In this document: piece by piece, positions 1 through 13,700 of the stretch | How positions within the stretch are numbered: the stretch's first letter is position 1 | Layout: every line of letters starts with the position of its first letter | Notes under the pieces: model-generated | What the model was told of the DNA's origin: nothing | Databases searched by the model: none | Seen by the model: the letters and a program-made list of their open reading frames with translations, nothing else | Source of the DNA: Elysia marginata | Lineage: Eukaryota > Mollusca > Gastropoda > Plakobranchidae | Direction of reading: 5' to 3' | Length of the DNA stretch: 23,504 nucleotides | Assembly (NCBI GenBank): GCA_019649035.1 | Contig: BMAT01013356.1 | Location: 126,414-149,917 of the forward strand | Translations under genes and position numbers: made by a program

Positions 1-983
1 CCCCCCCCCCCCCCAAATGAAAAAAAAGGTAATTGTGCAGGCCCAAATTAGCACTGTGCGGTTGGGCACTTTGCTTTGAAAAAAAAATCATAGGTGCACT
101 TATATTCTGCACACAGGACTATTTGAACCTAGCAGAGTGCCGCCCCACCTACCACCCCCTCATGACAAATCCTTGGATAAAAGGCCACCAATAATGTATT
201 ATTTATTGCAATTGCTTGTTAAACCAAAACGAAAAACCTAATAGAGGTGGTATGTGTCAAGACACCTGCTACCACCTGAGTGGGTTTTTAAAAATCAAGA
301 ATGAAGAGTGATTACAATGTAACATAATTGTTTTAACTCTTGGGCAGATTACGATTTTTACGAATTACAAAGAGTAAGCTTATCAGGCATGGGAGTGATA
401 TTTTAGTGTTATTTTTTCTTTACATTAACCGGAGGCAAGACTAATAATAAATATGTCTATATTGAATGAGCCAGACAGTTCTGTATTTTGTTTTTACAAA
501 AATTTTTGTTAATCTTTTTAACAATACAGGAGAAGGAAAAGTACATGTAGTCATAAAATATTGTTGATGGAGAAATGGACAGAGGAGAGAGGAGGCTAAC
601 AATGTCAAGTTAAATGTAGTATAACCAATGTATACTACTTTTCTTTCTACTTCTCATTAGCATATATAGTAACTTATCTCACTTTTATTTACCATCATTA
701 ATTTCATTTTGTTTCCTTATCTTCTGCTCTTATATAATATGTTTTATTTTTATTCATTTATCCTTCAGAAAACTAATAGGTATTGCAATATCTTTTCTTT
801 TTACTGGTATTTACCTGTACTTTATGTTATATAATTACATTGTATGTGAACTATGTGCATGTAGTATTTATTTTTATAATTTTTTACTATGTACGTTGCA
901 TTTCCCTGCAGTTATAAATAAAGATTATCTTGTCATATCTTAATTTTTCAAAACAACTTAATGTCTTGTATTTTGACTTTCAG
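1..983 (+). other. 3' part of an upstream AACS intron, at the window edge
   Basis: It starts with a 14-C run and is AT-rich, with no coding segment that resembles the missing AACS N-terminus. It ends in the acceptor of the first visible exon. An AATAAA near 916-922, followed by T-rich sequence, may be an old retroposon tail, but nothing else supports that. Confidence 0.7.
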
Positions 984-1087
984 ACACTTACAGGGAGTTC
1001 CATCGTTGGTCATGTGACAACTATGCCAGATTCTGGGAAGAGCTCTGGCATTTTTCAGAAATCATCCATTCCAAGTCATATGAAGAG
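984..1087 (+). CDS. AACS: AACS exon (1st visible): N-terminal domain start
   Basis: It encodes visible residues 1-34 after two bases completing a split codon (probably Asp). The peptide contains [20 protein letters not shown], matching the Tyr/Trp-rich acetyl-CoA-synthetase N-terminal segment (human DLYHWSVESYSDFW). The acceptor is ACTTTCAG and the donor follows GAG as GTAGCT. It ends in phase 0. The preceding exon is not in the window. Confidence 0.93.
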
Positions 1088-4000
1088 GTAGCTTTGCACA
1101 GCTGTGTTTTTGTACTTTCGAAAAGCTTCATTTTTATTAGTTTGCTTCAGGTTGTCTCACTAAATAGTATTGAGGAGACTGTGATGCTATAATTGCACAT
1201 ACATATACATGTACTAGCTTTCAAGAGCCTATATTATTGCACAGCAGCACACAGTAGCTTTCAATAGCCTGAATGTGGTGGCCTAGTAAAGCCTATTAAA
1301 CCTCCATCTAAAGATTTTCATTTTTGCATATCTAGGCTCCTCACTCCTTTCTGATCAGAATGTACTTTGCCTTATCATACTATCTCAACTAGAACCCAAG
1401 AAATGGCTTTCTATATGTTGCAAGGTAGAAAAAAAAACAATTAAAGGGGGGAAAGGTTTGCAAAGTTTAGAGAACTTTATGAATTTACAAAAATCAAGAT
1501 GAAAAACGTTTAATGATCGAAATTATTAGCAACCATGGGCTTCAAATTGGTGCAAAAATCATTTATTTTTCGGCAGGGCAAATAACTTGAAAACTGACAG
1601 ACGACACCCACACTGCTTTTAAAAGCCTGTATCTTAGTTTTATCCAAGGCGACTGTGGCCTGGTTTCTTGGGCGGACATACACATTATTGTACATATTAA
1701 CTTTCAGTGGTCTATATTTTTGCATATAGTAGCTTTTAATTGCTAGAGGGTTGTGTGGAGAAAAAAAAGAGCAATTTTAAAAAATGTAAAGTTTCACTAT
1801 CTGTCAAGATTTAATTCAAATAACTTCATTAAAGTCATTTTTAAGGGTTAACTTTTATTGTACATATTTTCACCGTTTGTTACCTAATATTTTGAAAATT
1901 CCATATAGATGTATAAAACTTCTTAATTATTCCAACATATGAAAAAATGTATTACATGTACATGTACAGTCCATTCGTAAATAGCCATGGCCTTCTGAGT
2001 TGCCTTGATTTTACCCTGTATTATGTTTACACAGGTGGTGGACACAGGTAAAACAATCGCAGACAACCCTGAGTGGTTCAAGGGAAGTCGACTCAACTTT
2101 GCTGAGAACCTTCTACGCTACGATGATGACAGAGTGGCTATATATGCTTCAGGTATGTTTTGATTAGTAAACTTTATCTTCATACTAATCCTGTCCATCT
2201 TACATGATTTTATTGCTACTAAATGGTGAAATAAGAAGATGGAGTTGAGTGAAAAACAGATTGATATTTTAAAGTGAAAGTTAAGTAGTCTTATACAGTA
2301 GACCTCAAATACAGCAACATTGGACTTATCAAACCCTTGCATTCAATAAACCTAATAATCAAGTACCTGTTGATTTTTTTTTCTCTTCAACCCTTATAAC
2401 CTAACTTTGATCAAACAAACTCATTTAAAAACTTAAATGCAGTTAAATCCTTGAGTGGCAAGATAGTAGGTCCTAAAACTACTACATGTTGAGGGTTCAA
2501 GTTATACTAAAGGAAAGCATGACTTAGCCATTCTCAATTACTGCAAATACGTACCCTAAATCTTTCAATCACTTATTTTTTTATATTTTATATTAGCAGA
2601 GTCTATCATAAATGATAGCAATTTTTAAGACTCACACAAATAATATCTGTTTGGTTTGGTGAAATTGATGTTTTTTAAAACCGCATGTCCAACATTTTTT
2701 CTTCTTCTGTTTTTTTAATACAGGAGAAGGCCAAGACCAAATTCGCAAGAAAACTTTCAGAGAGCTCAGACAGTCAGTGGCCTTGTATGCCGCAGCTATG
2801 AGACGCAGTGGCATAGAGAAAGGAGATCGAGTAGTTGGTAAACAAAGTAGAGTTTGTCCTGTACTCAATCTAGGCGTTAAAGCAGAAGGGCACAGTCCTC
2901 AATTTTCATGGCATAAGAGTGATGGGTTTCTCATACCATTCCTGTTGTGCTAGTCACCTTTACTTGTGCAAAGTATGAAGAGCTGTCAAATTAGCGTCAG
3001 ATAGACATAGGCGAACAAATAATAGACCTAGATAAACCTTCTTTATGAGAAATGCTCTTTTAAAGTTTACTTTTATCCTGGTTTTCTCCCCTCAGGCTAC
3101 ATCTCCAACTGCACTGAGGCAGTGATTGCAATGCTGGCTGCAGCCAGTATAGGAGCCATATGGAGCTCCACCTCGCCAGATTTCGGAGTTGTGGTAGGGG
3201 ATAAATTTCTTTTATTATTATGCCTTGTTAGAGATATTATTTTAGAGCCTTTGCATTTTACCATGCAGACAATTTTATTTGTCTTTCTTCCCGAAAAATT
3301 TTTATTGGAAAAATTTGTTATTTGTTCCTCTGTGAATTCTTTTTCTTTTAATATATTTACAACTAAAGCTACTTAACTAAATTAAATCTGAATGTCACAG
3401 AATGCCACAAATGATTTAAGCCTGTTAACCCTACATTATTAACTGTTTTGGAGACACAAATGTCTAAAGGTTGACAGAGGTGAAGATAGGTTTTCTATTT
3501 TGCTCATTTGATGAATTGAGTAGAATTAGACATTGATAAGTATTATTTTTTTTATTTTTATTTTAGTTCAAAGTTTGCCGAATTAGCATCATGTGTGAAT
3601 GTATGGTGATATATTAATAAAGTTCTATCCTTCTTTCTCTTCTCTTATACTCCACACTCTCCCATTCCCTCTTCCCTTGCTCTTGTCTTCTTTTTTCATA
3701 TGTTTTATATGTAGGGAGTATTAGAGAGATTCACTCAGATCCAACCCAAGCTTATCTTTAGTGTGAATGCAGTCCACTACAACGGCAAAGTCCACTCCCA
3801 TATAGAAAAGTTGGCACAAGTTGTGAAAGGTCTGTCCGAACTTAGTTCTGTTTTTATTTTACTTGGTGAAGGGCATGAAAGGTGTCATATGCAGCAATCT
3901 TAAAATTTAATTAAATCTTTCCTATGCACGGAAATGTCAATGTGTTATGCAGAAATTCATTGCTCACTTGTTATATGGGTCAATGGCCTCAATAACCTAA

Positions 4001-7000
4001 TAGAATTGAATGGAATTGAATTGTGCATGGAAATCATGTCATCTATGCAACATTGGCTTTGAACTCCAGGAACAGGATCAAATGTGTTGCGATTGCCACA
4101 AAATGAGTCTAACTGTGGAGTTATGACATTGAGAGAGATATAAACTGTATTTTAAAAGCCTTTTTAAGCTGTGAAAAGACTTTTTCATATCTTGACTATG
4201 ATCCGAGTTATTGCATTTGGAAGATAGTGGATCAGTGAAAATTCTTTTTATGAAAAGAAAGAATTGCATGTTTAAAGATTTCATCTTGCAGGGGCAGTTA
4301 AAGAGATCACTAGCCAATAACCTGTTGAATATATTTTATTTCCAGCCACCATTTCAAAGATTATATGGTTTTAAATGATTAGGTACATCACAAACCATCA
4401 ATGTGTGCTTGTAGAATTTTTACAGTTTTGACCCTTTGATAGAAATGTCAATTTTTCAATTTAAATATTACCACAACTCGACTTATTCTGGGATTGTCAG
4501 AACATTGCAAAATATGCAAATATCCCCATTTTTGCGACTGAAATTGTATCTTTCCTGAGTTAAGGAGTTAAAGATGTAAGGATTTCTGTGAAGTCAACAG
4601 TTTGGCTGTAGTTAGAGGCATGACTGAAGAGTCCTGCCTCTTGTGCAGTATTTTCTTCATTATTGAAATGGCGTCATGAAATCTGGCAGCAAATCTCCCA
4701 TTATGTAAACTTACTGCTCCACAAGCCACATGCACTAATTAATGGCATTCACGTTTGGGATTAATAGCTAAAAATGTCACATATAGCTGTGTTCAAATGT
4801 CGTAGACATAATGATGTAGAACAAATAACTTAATTTAAACCAATGTGCGCTTACTGAAGGGACTTTACCAGTTGATATTAAATGACACATGAAGAGTGTC
4901 TGCAATGATGCTTGCGTAGCTGTCAGCACAAGACTTCTGGACCAAAAAACTAAGTGTTGACAACCTGACTGAAACAATTCTGCAAGACCAATCTCGCTCT
5001 GGTCGACCCATCACTAAGACAGTTACTTAAAATCAGATGAAAAATGACAATGTCTTCCACAAAAACTTAAATTTAACAGCATGATGTCGCTGAAAATCAG
5101 TCTTATTCTTGAGAACGGGTACATTTGTACATCAAGAATATGGCAATAATGTCACTCTTTCTCATCCACACAACAGTCAAAACATTCAAGGTGCGCTGGT
5201 TCGACTGAGATTCTATATTTCTAGGAAATCCCACCTCATACTAAATACAGTCCAGATCTGTATCTTTCTGACCTTTTTTGTACTTTTCCTTAATCTTAAT
5301 ACAAATAAAATAAAAATCATTGCACAAATTACTATAAATTTGAGGGTGATGTGCGCAGATGATGCAGAGGAAACAAGCTGAGTTTTTTGCGTACAAGTTT
5401 GAATAACTTGTTCATTGTAGATGAACCGGTGTTCACAGACATGGTGACTACATGGAAAAATAATGGAAGCTTCATAAAGCAACATCTTAAGCAACATCTT
5501 CATTTCTTATATAATTTTTATCTGTGGAATGATTAGTTTGAAATTTTTATGTCAGAAAAAAGTCTGAATTTTTAATTAAAGACCCATAGACAAAAATATG
5601 ATCAATTTTATCTCCTGTTGATTTGATATTAAATAGGGATCTTAAGAAAATTGTCATTTTTTCTGGTTCTGAATGACATTTTGAGGTGTGCCATGAATTC
5701 AAAATCTTGACTTGTGCCCAATTTGTTCTCGTTTGATTATCCATGTGTCATGCTCTTCATATTTTTAATCCTTTTTTCTTCACAGGTCTTCCTGATCTGA
5801 AAAAGGTAGTGGTTATCCCATTTGTGAAAGATTTCAAGACTGATATCTCCTCTATAAAAGCTGGGTATGTTTTGTTTGTCTATGATTTATTGGCTTCTAA
5901 AAATTTGGTAATGGTTGTGGCACTTATGTGTTCAGTCAAGTGCTGTGGGTTGATAAAGTTTTTAACATTTTTTACTATGGAGTTTTTAGCTTGAAAATAA
6001 TGTCTTTCTGGTCTTCATATGTTTTTCCGTCCATCTGAAAAAAGTAAAGGGAAATGTGTAAGTTTTCTTAGCTCATTTATTTCTTTGAATGAGTCTTTTT
6101 AAATGTGTGATGATCAAAGGTTAAGGAGAGAGTTAATGGTATATTAAACAACCGAGGACGACAAATTTTAGGTTTTTCAGGTTCTTTCAGGTTCTTCTCA
6201 TCCTTTATTGTTTATTGGACAACATAAGTCAATGCCATTTTTAATACAATATGCCATGCTAGGCTCTTTCTCAGGTGTGTTTTTTTTTTTTAAACCATTT
6301 TGCATCATCGATTTGAATGCATACTTCAAATATCTCAAATGTTGTTGCAACATAAAACTTACTGTGATATTTCCTTTTTCTGGATTTTTTTTATTACTGT
6401 TGTGTTTTTTTTTCAAGAGCATGCAAGTCAGACTTAACTTATTGCAATTTATTTCTTACATGACTTAGTTGAAAAATTACACAACTTTGATGTTTACAAA
6501 ATGGTTGCTATGTTCATATTTAATTCTCTAAATTTTAAAATGTTCTTTAATTAAAAGACAATTTTCCTAGCAACTGCAGCCAAAATTTAATTCATAATTT
6601 AGCACAAAAAGCTGCAATGTACATCATGAGAGACTACTGAGTTGCATACAAATAGCCAGTTGTCTTTTTAACTTGACATGCTAGACCTCAACTTATAAAT
6701 TTGCAACTTAAAGCAGAACTTGCAGTCTTATTCAATGAGTGCCTTACTCAAATCGCCTCCTTTCTGTAAGTGAGAAGGCAAACTCCGAGATCGCCTCTTT
6801 GTTAAGGATGTTTTGATTCAGAATTTGTAAGAGATACTATGATAAAACAAAAAGCTTAGCTAGAACTCAGTATCACTAGAGCATATATATATATATAATT
6901 TAAATAGCATCAGCTTAGTCATAGTGTATCCATAATCAACTGTGAATTGATGCAGCTATATTTGCACATTTTCATAGGAAGTTGTACTTTGACCCAGGCT

Positions 7001-7685
7001 TTTTAATCCTAGTATCCGGTATTTGATTTCATGCAAACTCCTTACTCCTCTCTCTCACCTTAGTGTGATGTTAGAGGAGTTTTTGCAGTGTGGAGCAAAA
7101 GAGGGTCGAGTGCCAGAGCTGACATTTGAGCAGGTTCCCTTCAACCATCCTCTCTACATCATGTACAGCTCGGGAACAACAGGCGTGCCCAAGTGTATGG
7201 TTCACTCTGTCGGGGTCAGTTGCCTTGTTCTTCACTTGCCTTTCTTTATAAGTCATGAGAATTGTAAATAAAATTATTTTAAGACAAATTTTAGATGAAA
7301 AAGACTGGCCAGTTAATAGATTTTGAAGATCGTTTTAGCTGTTCATTGTTCTTTAATTGAAAAGTGTTCCTTCACATTTTCATTAGATATTGAGATATAG
7401 AAGGGTATTTTACCTTGTTCAATTCATCTCCTTGAGATTTATATAATTGTCCAAAGACCTAAGTCCTTTTTTGACTGATTTATTTTTAGTTTGTGAAATT
7501 AGTATCAAGGGCTTGCCATTTATCAAACATTATCACATGTCTATCTTATATGCTAAATGTATATACCGTATTGTTTTTCTCAATATGAAAATGTTTTTAA
7601 TATTTGGTTCAAGAAATAGTCTATGTAAAGCACATAGAGTACAACCAATAATAATGGTGGTTGTACATCATATAAAAGTTAAATG

Positions 7686-7719
<34 letters not shown>

Positions 7720-10700
7720 AAATTATTTCCAGTTTTTATTTGAGTTGTAAAGAATCAGTTATTTTCAAAGTAAATGATACTTAAGTGTCTATTGATCCTT
7801 CTATTCTTTCTTTCTTTAACAAGTAATGAGCATAAAACAAAAGGACTGTTATGTACCTAATGTGAGCTTTGGATCTTTTGTACAGGGCACACTTATGAAA
7901 CATCTTTGTGAGCTGCTAATTCATGGAAATATGGACAGATCAGATATTATGCTATATTACACAACGGTAGGTTATTACAAGAGCTGTCTGAAAAATCCCT
8001 GGTTTTGTTTTTACCATTGCATGCTTATCATTTGAAATGACCATAATTAAACTTACTCACGGTCAACAAGTGATTCTAATAGCTGGGTTATCTCCTTGAT
8101 TAAAAAGTTTGAGCATAAGGTCCTTTTTTGTCTTCATCTGTATAATTTTCTCTGAATATTTGTTGTTTTTTTTTGTTGTTGTTCGATGGCTGTGAGGTAG
8201 ATTAGATGACACTGTAGTGCAGCTCAAGATAATAACCATAGTGCAGCTTGAGAATATTTAATTCTGACGCTATGTTTCTGTGCCGGCTGTTTTCAGTCAA
8301 TTGGCGATATGCATATTCTTTAGATCTAGGTCTCTCAACATTAAAATGACTAACCTCTGTAATCTGACCTAGCATTACTCTCGGGGTAACCTCTCATTCT
8401 TTCAGTTTCACTTCAGTCTCATATTGGGGAGATGGGATTTTATGATTTCTTTATGCATGCCACTTTGTCAGGAAATGCTTTGGTGAGGACAAAAACCATG
8501 GGATAAAAATGGTCACCAAATTTCAATACGAATTTCCAGGATAATTTACATTGCCATACTTTAAGGTAGCCAATACTAATGCAAATCATCATCGCTCCAC
8601 CACACTCCAGTTTTCATGGATTTAATGTTGCCTGAACTTAACTAGTTCAGAAGATTTCAAGCTAAACCATTTGGCTTCTGATTGTTTTCTTTCTTAAACG
8701 CGTACAGACACATTTTATTGGTTTTGACCCCATAGCCTCTCCATAACTGTAGCCTGAGATACATTCCCAGTGCCTAATTAGAAAATGTGATGAGAATTTT
8801 CAAGTAACTTTTAAGATATTTACAGATCCATCTGATCTGATTATGTTTAACATCATAGTGGATGGAAGAAGTTATTCAGTGAACAGTTTAATATTTAGAT
8901 GGGTTCAGATTGATGTTAGTTGAATTACTATAGTTTCTTGAGAGATTTAAACAGGAGAAAAGAAAATTGTGTTAATTCCTTTAAAAATGATAGCTGTAAT
9001 AATTTTCATTTATAGAGCTCTTAATATTCTCTTCAAAAGGTAAAAAAAAGACATGCTAAGTATTGAAATTTTGGGTTTTTTTTCCTTTGTTTTCATTCTG
9101 TCATTTATCTGTGTTTTAAGACTGGTTGGATGATGTGGAACTGGCTTGTATCAGTGTTAGCTGTGGGAGCATCAATAGTTCTGTATGATGGATCTCCCCT
9201 AGTACCACACCCTGGGGTTCTGTGGGATGTTGTGGATGCAGTGGGGTAAGTAAATCCTTCTTGAAAACCTAGAAAAATATTAGCAAAGTTTTTTTATCTG
9301 TTGTCCTAAGTAAAGCATATCAAGTTTAAAGTTAGCTTTGAGTTTGGCTTTCTTGTTTGTTTTAAAAAAAGCATCTTCAGGTTGCAGTGGCATCCTTTAG
9401 TAAAGCCACCCTCCTATGTGTCTTTAAATTTGACAATGTCCTATATATGGACACAGTACTCTAATTTATAACCCCTGAGTTAACTCACTTGCTACGAATG
9501 CGCCAGCGTATGGCGCATCACCCGTCAGTTGCCAAACGCGGATGCGCCACCCCTTGGCGCATCAACATTAACTATCGATTTCTCAAGCTAGATGTGCCAG
9601 AAGTGTGGGGTTTCGTTTCGGACGTTAGTATAACTTATTATCTTTGTTTATGCCGAGTTTCCGGGATGTAACTCTTTCACTTTAGAAGTTATGGTTACTC
9701 AAACAATGAGATCACTTGCTACTGGCTGGGCAGAGACGAAGAAAGCTAACAAACATAAATATGAGGCAGAATTCAGTGATGAAGAAGTGGATCTAGGGTT
9801 AGATATGAGCGACAACGATTCTGAATATGAACTTGAAGGTATTGGTGGCTCTGAATCAGACTCAGAACCTGAAGTTGTGGCTAGTACTAGTGGAGCTCAA
9901 GTTAGATCTAAATCTAGATCTAGTGTCAAAAAAAAATCTAAAACCTCAAAAACAGCAAACTTTTAAAAAATTGTGAAAAAAAAGTTTTCAAGATATTAAC
10001 TGCAAATAAAAAGCATTGCAAAGTTCCTTTCTTTTAAAACATTATACTAAATTATTGAGCAGATTAAACAATACTAAGATTTTTGATGATTTTTCAAAAA
10101 CAACTCAAAATGGCCAGTATTCAGCGTATGTGACAGTGTTCGGAGCCCAGTGCTATATGAGTTAAGAGCCCCCTCTTATAAGACCTGTTTTTACCCATTA
10201 CTTACAAGGTCTTCATGCAGGGGTTCCACTGTATTCTCTGAGTGTGAATTTTTGTGCAATTTTTAATGGTTCTCATAGTATCATGATGACAATGATAGTT
10301 TATTATTTTGTATATTTCAGTGTCACTGTTTTGGGTACTGGTGCTAAATGGTTGTCTGTGTTAGAAGACAAGGGAGTGAAGCCAAGTGAGTGTTTCTATC
10401 GATTTTTTCAGAGAGAATTAATTGCATACATAAACTGCATAGCAAAAGGGTACAAAAATAGTTCCTAGGTCCAAAATTTCATGATTCTGAAGTACATTAC
10501 AAGACTTAGATTTCTCTAGTGTGTATATTATTATCTTATATTTTACTTTGAATTCATAAATTGAACATTTAAAACATGTTGAATATATCAATTTTATGTG
10601 ACTTACAATATTTGATAGTGTTGTCCTGAATATTGAAATGATAAAAGTTTATTTGTAGTAAGATTTTTGTTGCATTTTAAATGATTTCTTCCTATTTCAC

Positions 10701-13700
10701 CCTTTGATGTTAATATTTTTTTTTTTAATCTACATGTCACTCCCATCATTTATTCATTTTTAAAAAAGTAGAAAAAAGTATCATTACATGCTGTTTGCCC
10801 TCTTATAGTTGAGCTCCAGAAGAGATTTTTTCAACCAGTTTTATAATTATGATTTTTACAGCCAAGTAATTGCAGTTGATTTTTCCCCTTATTTTATTTA
10901 TTATCTTACTCGTTGTGGGTGTGTAATTTAGACTGCTCATGGTCATGACTGCAACACATTTATAGTTAGTTGTGCGATGCTCTATATAAAAACAGGCAGT
11001 TGTGTACTAAAACCTGTGGTATGAAAATTCTTTTTTAATCCCTAATATGCTGTGCCACCAGAAATGGCTTTTTGGCAGCCTGCGATGCCACCAATTTAAG
11101 GCTCTAGATCTAGATCTATGTAAAGGCCTTTTCTAAATCTATGTTGGTAAATTTTATTCACAACCCCCCCAGACACACACACACACTTTTGAAATTCTAT
11201 TTCGTATCCACAAACTACTCTAGTTCTTCTTTAAAAATGTATAGGTTTAAATCATTCATTCAGTAAATTCTAAAGTAAAAGTGTACAAAAGAAATTTTTA
11301 TCTAAGGAACCGATAAATCTGGAGATGGTCTGAACTCCGCATTCTGACATACACTGAAATTATAACTCACTAGTACTGTGGTAAAGGTTTTGTCCATATT
11401 CATTATATTGTAAACACTTGAATCACATGTTGTTTTTTTTTTTCCTACCTTCTATTTTAACCAAGGGGAAAGTCACAAGTTGAAAAGCCTGAAGGCCATC
11501 TTGTCTACAGGCTCACCTCTTAAACCACAGTCATATGACTATGTATACAGAGACATCAAATCAGACTTACTTTTAGGCTCTATTTCTGGTAAGTAATAAT
11601 TGATAGATCTCATTTATATGATTCTATTTAAATTTCATCTAAATTTGCAAATTAAGTTAAATAATAATTTAAATGCATATGGAACTTTGAAGTTCTCTTG
11701 ACAAATGTAGCACTCAATGCTACAATACTAATTTCAAATTCTATTAAAAACTTGCCCGTCCATTGATTGAATGAGCTGAAAGGTTTAAAAGTTATAATTA
11801 TATTTTTATTTCTCATACATAAATGCATTAACCTAAAGAGAAATTAACTTTAGGGTTCTAATGCAAAATTTTCTGATGTTAAACATATTGCTGTTCAGAT
11901 AAACCAAATCATGTCTTCTCCATGAAAATTCAGGTGGCACTGACATTATTGCTTGCTTTATGGGCCATAATTGGAATATTCCTGTTTACCGTGGCGAAAT
12001 CCAGGGGCTTATACTTGGCTGTGATATGCAGAGCTGGAATGAAAATGGTAACTTCAATTGCTTGTTGAACTACTATAGCTGATTTGTGAAATTTTATGGT
12101 AAAAAATACACCAAATCTGCTATAAATAAAAAAAGAGGATAACTATGTTTAAGTAATAGCTATGATGTCTTTCAAATAGTTTAACAAAAAAATGTTAGGC
12201 GCTTATGATTATTTGAAAATAGTGTATGTTTTGAAAATGGATTGAACCAGCTAAATAATAAGCTGGAAATAACTTCTGTTCTTTGTTTACATTATCAGCA
12301 TTTTTAGTAGTAATTTTTATTTCATGATACTATACATATTGTTTTAAGGCAAGTGATTTTTTATTTTATTGTCTTGCATTATCCAGGTAAACCTGTTAAT
12401 GACGAGAGTGGCGAGCTTGTTTGTTTGAAGCCCTTCCCTTCCATGCCTGTTTATTTCTGGAATGATTCAGATGGGTCACGCTATAAAAAGGCTTACTTTG
12501 GAAAATACAAAGGTTAGAGTCCCCTTTTACATTTTAATTTGCCACTACTGTGTACATATTCCTATCGCCTTATTTCAAATATGACCTGGTTCTTTGTCAA
12601 GTGTGTTGAGTGACCCAATACTATAGTGCCACACAACTTTTCACTTAATGCCTTTCAGCTAGGCTCATTGAACTTTTACCTATCAGTGAGGTTAAGGGCA
12701 TGAATCCATTCAAACCATGAATTTAATGTTAAATTTATAATCTTGCTTTATAAAGTTTTTCTTTGCAGTTTTTAATTTTAACTGATGCTGCGCTGTTTAA
12801 ATTTTGCATTTGCTATTTATTTCTTCTGAGCGAACTTCCATACCTGTCCTTGCAAAAATAAATCAAATGAAAATTTTGAATTTTTTGTTGGCTTTTCAAT
12901 TATATTAAAATTTGCCTTATGTCGAAATATCATACTTTTCTAACCTCAGTTAATTAAAAAAAATAAAAACCCTATAAATGTGATATATTTTGTATTTGTC
13001 CAAAGCCTAAAATCTAACTATGTATACTTTGGCCAGTCCATGGCAACCATCATTTAGTCAAATTCGTGTGAACCAAGCAATGCAATGCATTCCCATTTTT
13101 GCCTGAAATTTGAAATTTATTGATCAGAATATTCAAAATTTGCAAGCTTTTTCTGAATTTCATTTTTGCTTTATTATTTAAATATATGAAATTTGTGTTC
13201 CTGTACTGAAACAAAACCCATGCTTTAAAATTTATTCATTTTTTTAGTTGCCTTTGATGAATGCAGAATTAAATTTGCTGGTTGTCTAAATTTACTCCTA
13301 TTTTGCTGATGACATTTGCCAGAATGTACTGATGATAGAGGTAACCTATAGCTTCTTTTAAATTTACAGTTTTTGCCACACTGACCTCTCTCTCTATTCA
13401 AATCTTCACTATTTTCACATCAGTATTTTCTTGTACACTGTCTGAATATTTTAATATTCATTCTTTGACTTAAGTATTTGAGCACAGTTGACATGATACT
13501 CAAAAAGTTTGTTGCAAAATTTTCTTCATTCACATTTAAGTCTTATAGTATTTAATTTGCTGCAGAGACTTTTTTTTATTTGGTCAAAAGGGCTTTCCCC
13601 TTCCTCTCTTACAATGCAAGGAAGATATTTGCTCAGCAATACATAATTAAAATTCAACCTGTTTGGGAAAGAGGTATTTATAATTGTGTGATTTGCCTAA

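Larger units (their letters stand above)
3830..5785 (+). other. AACS intron carrying a mariner remnant
   Basis: The intron is 1956 nt. Its middle (about 4841-5463) holds the decayed mariner transposase described separately. I recognise nothing in 3830-4800 or after 5510. Confidence 0.85.
9480..10165 (+). mobile_element. piggyBac-like non-autonomous element with TTAA ends
   Basis: The block is bounded by TTAA at 9480-9483 and 10162-10165, the target site that piggyBac elements duplicate. Reading inward, both ends begin TTAACTCA, after which the terminal similarity is weak. The left end continues with GC-rich hairpins (9498-9518, 9541-9563) unlike the AT-rich intron around it. Hairpins just inside the ends are common in this superfamily. 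The 91-codon acidic open frame inside resembles a transposase N-terminus. There is no DDD catalytic domain, so this is an internally deleted derivative. The boundaries are inferred; a poor right-end match is the main doubt. Confidence 0.55.
9246..10320 (+). other. AACS intron carrying a piggyBac-like insertion
   Basis: The intron is 1075 nt, of which about 680 nt is the piggyBac-like element at 9480-10165. Without it the intron would be about 390 nt. Confidence 0.8.

Noticed and set aside
880-945. LINE-like 3' end with AATAAA
   Set aside because: There is only the hexamer and T-rich sequence, with no repeat unit, coding part or target duplication.
1-983. Missing AACS first coding exon
   Set aside because: No frame resembles the N-terminal segment expected before the Tyr/Trp-rich block, so it lies outside the window.
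7955-7975. Alternative donor 4 nt further on at the end of exon 8, giving TTVG as in human
   Set aside because: Using GTTATT after ACGGTAG shifts the frame against exon 9. The donor at 7967 keeps the frame and gives TTTGWMMW.
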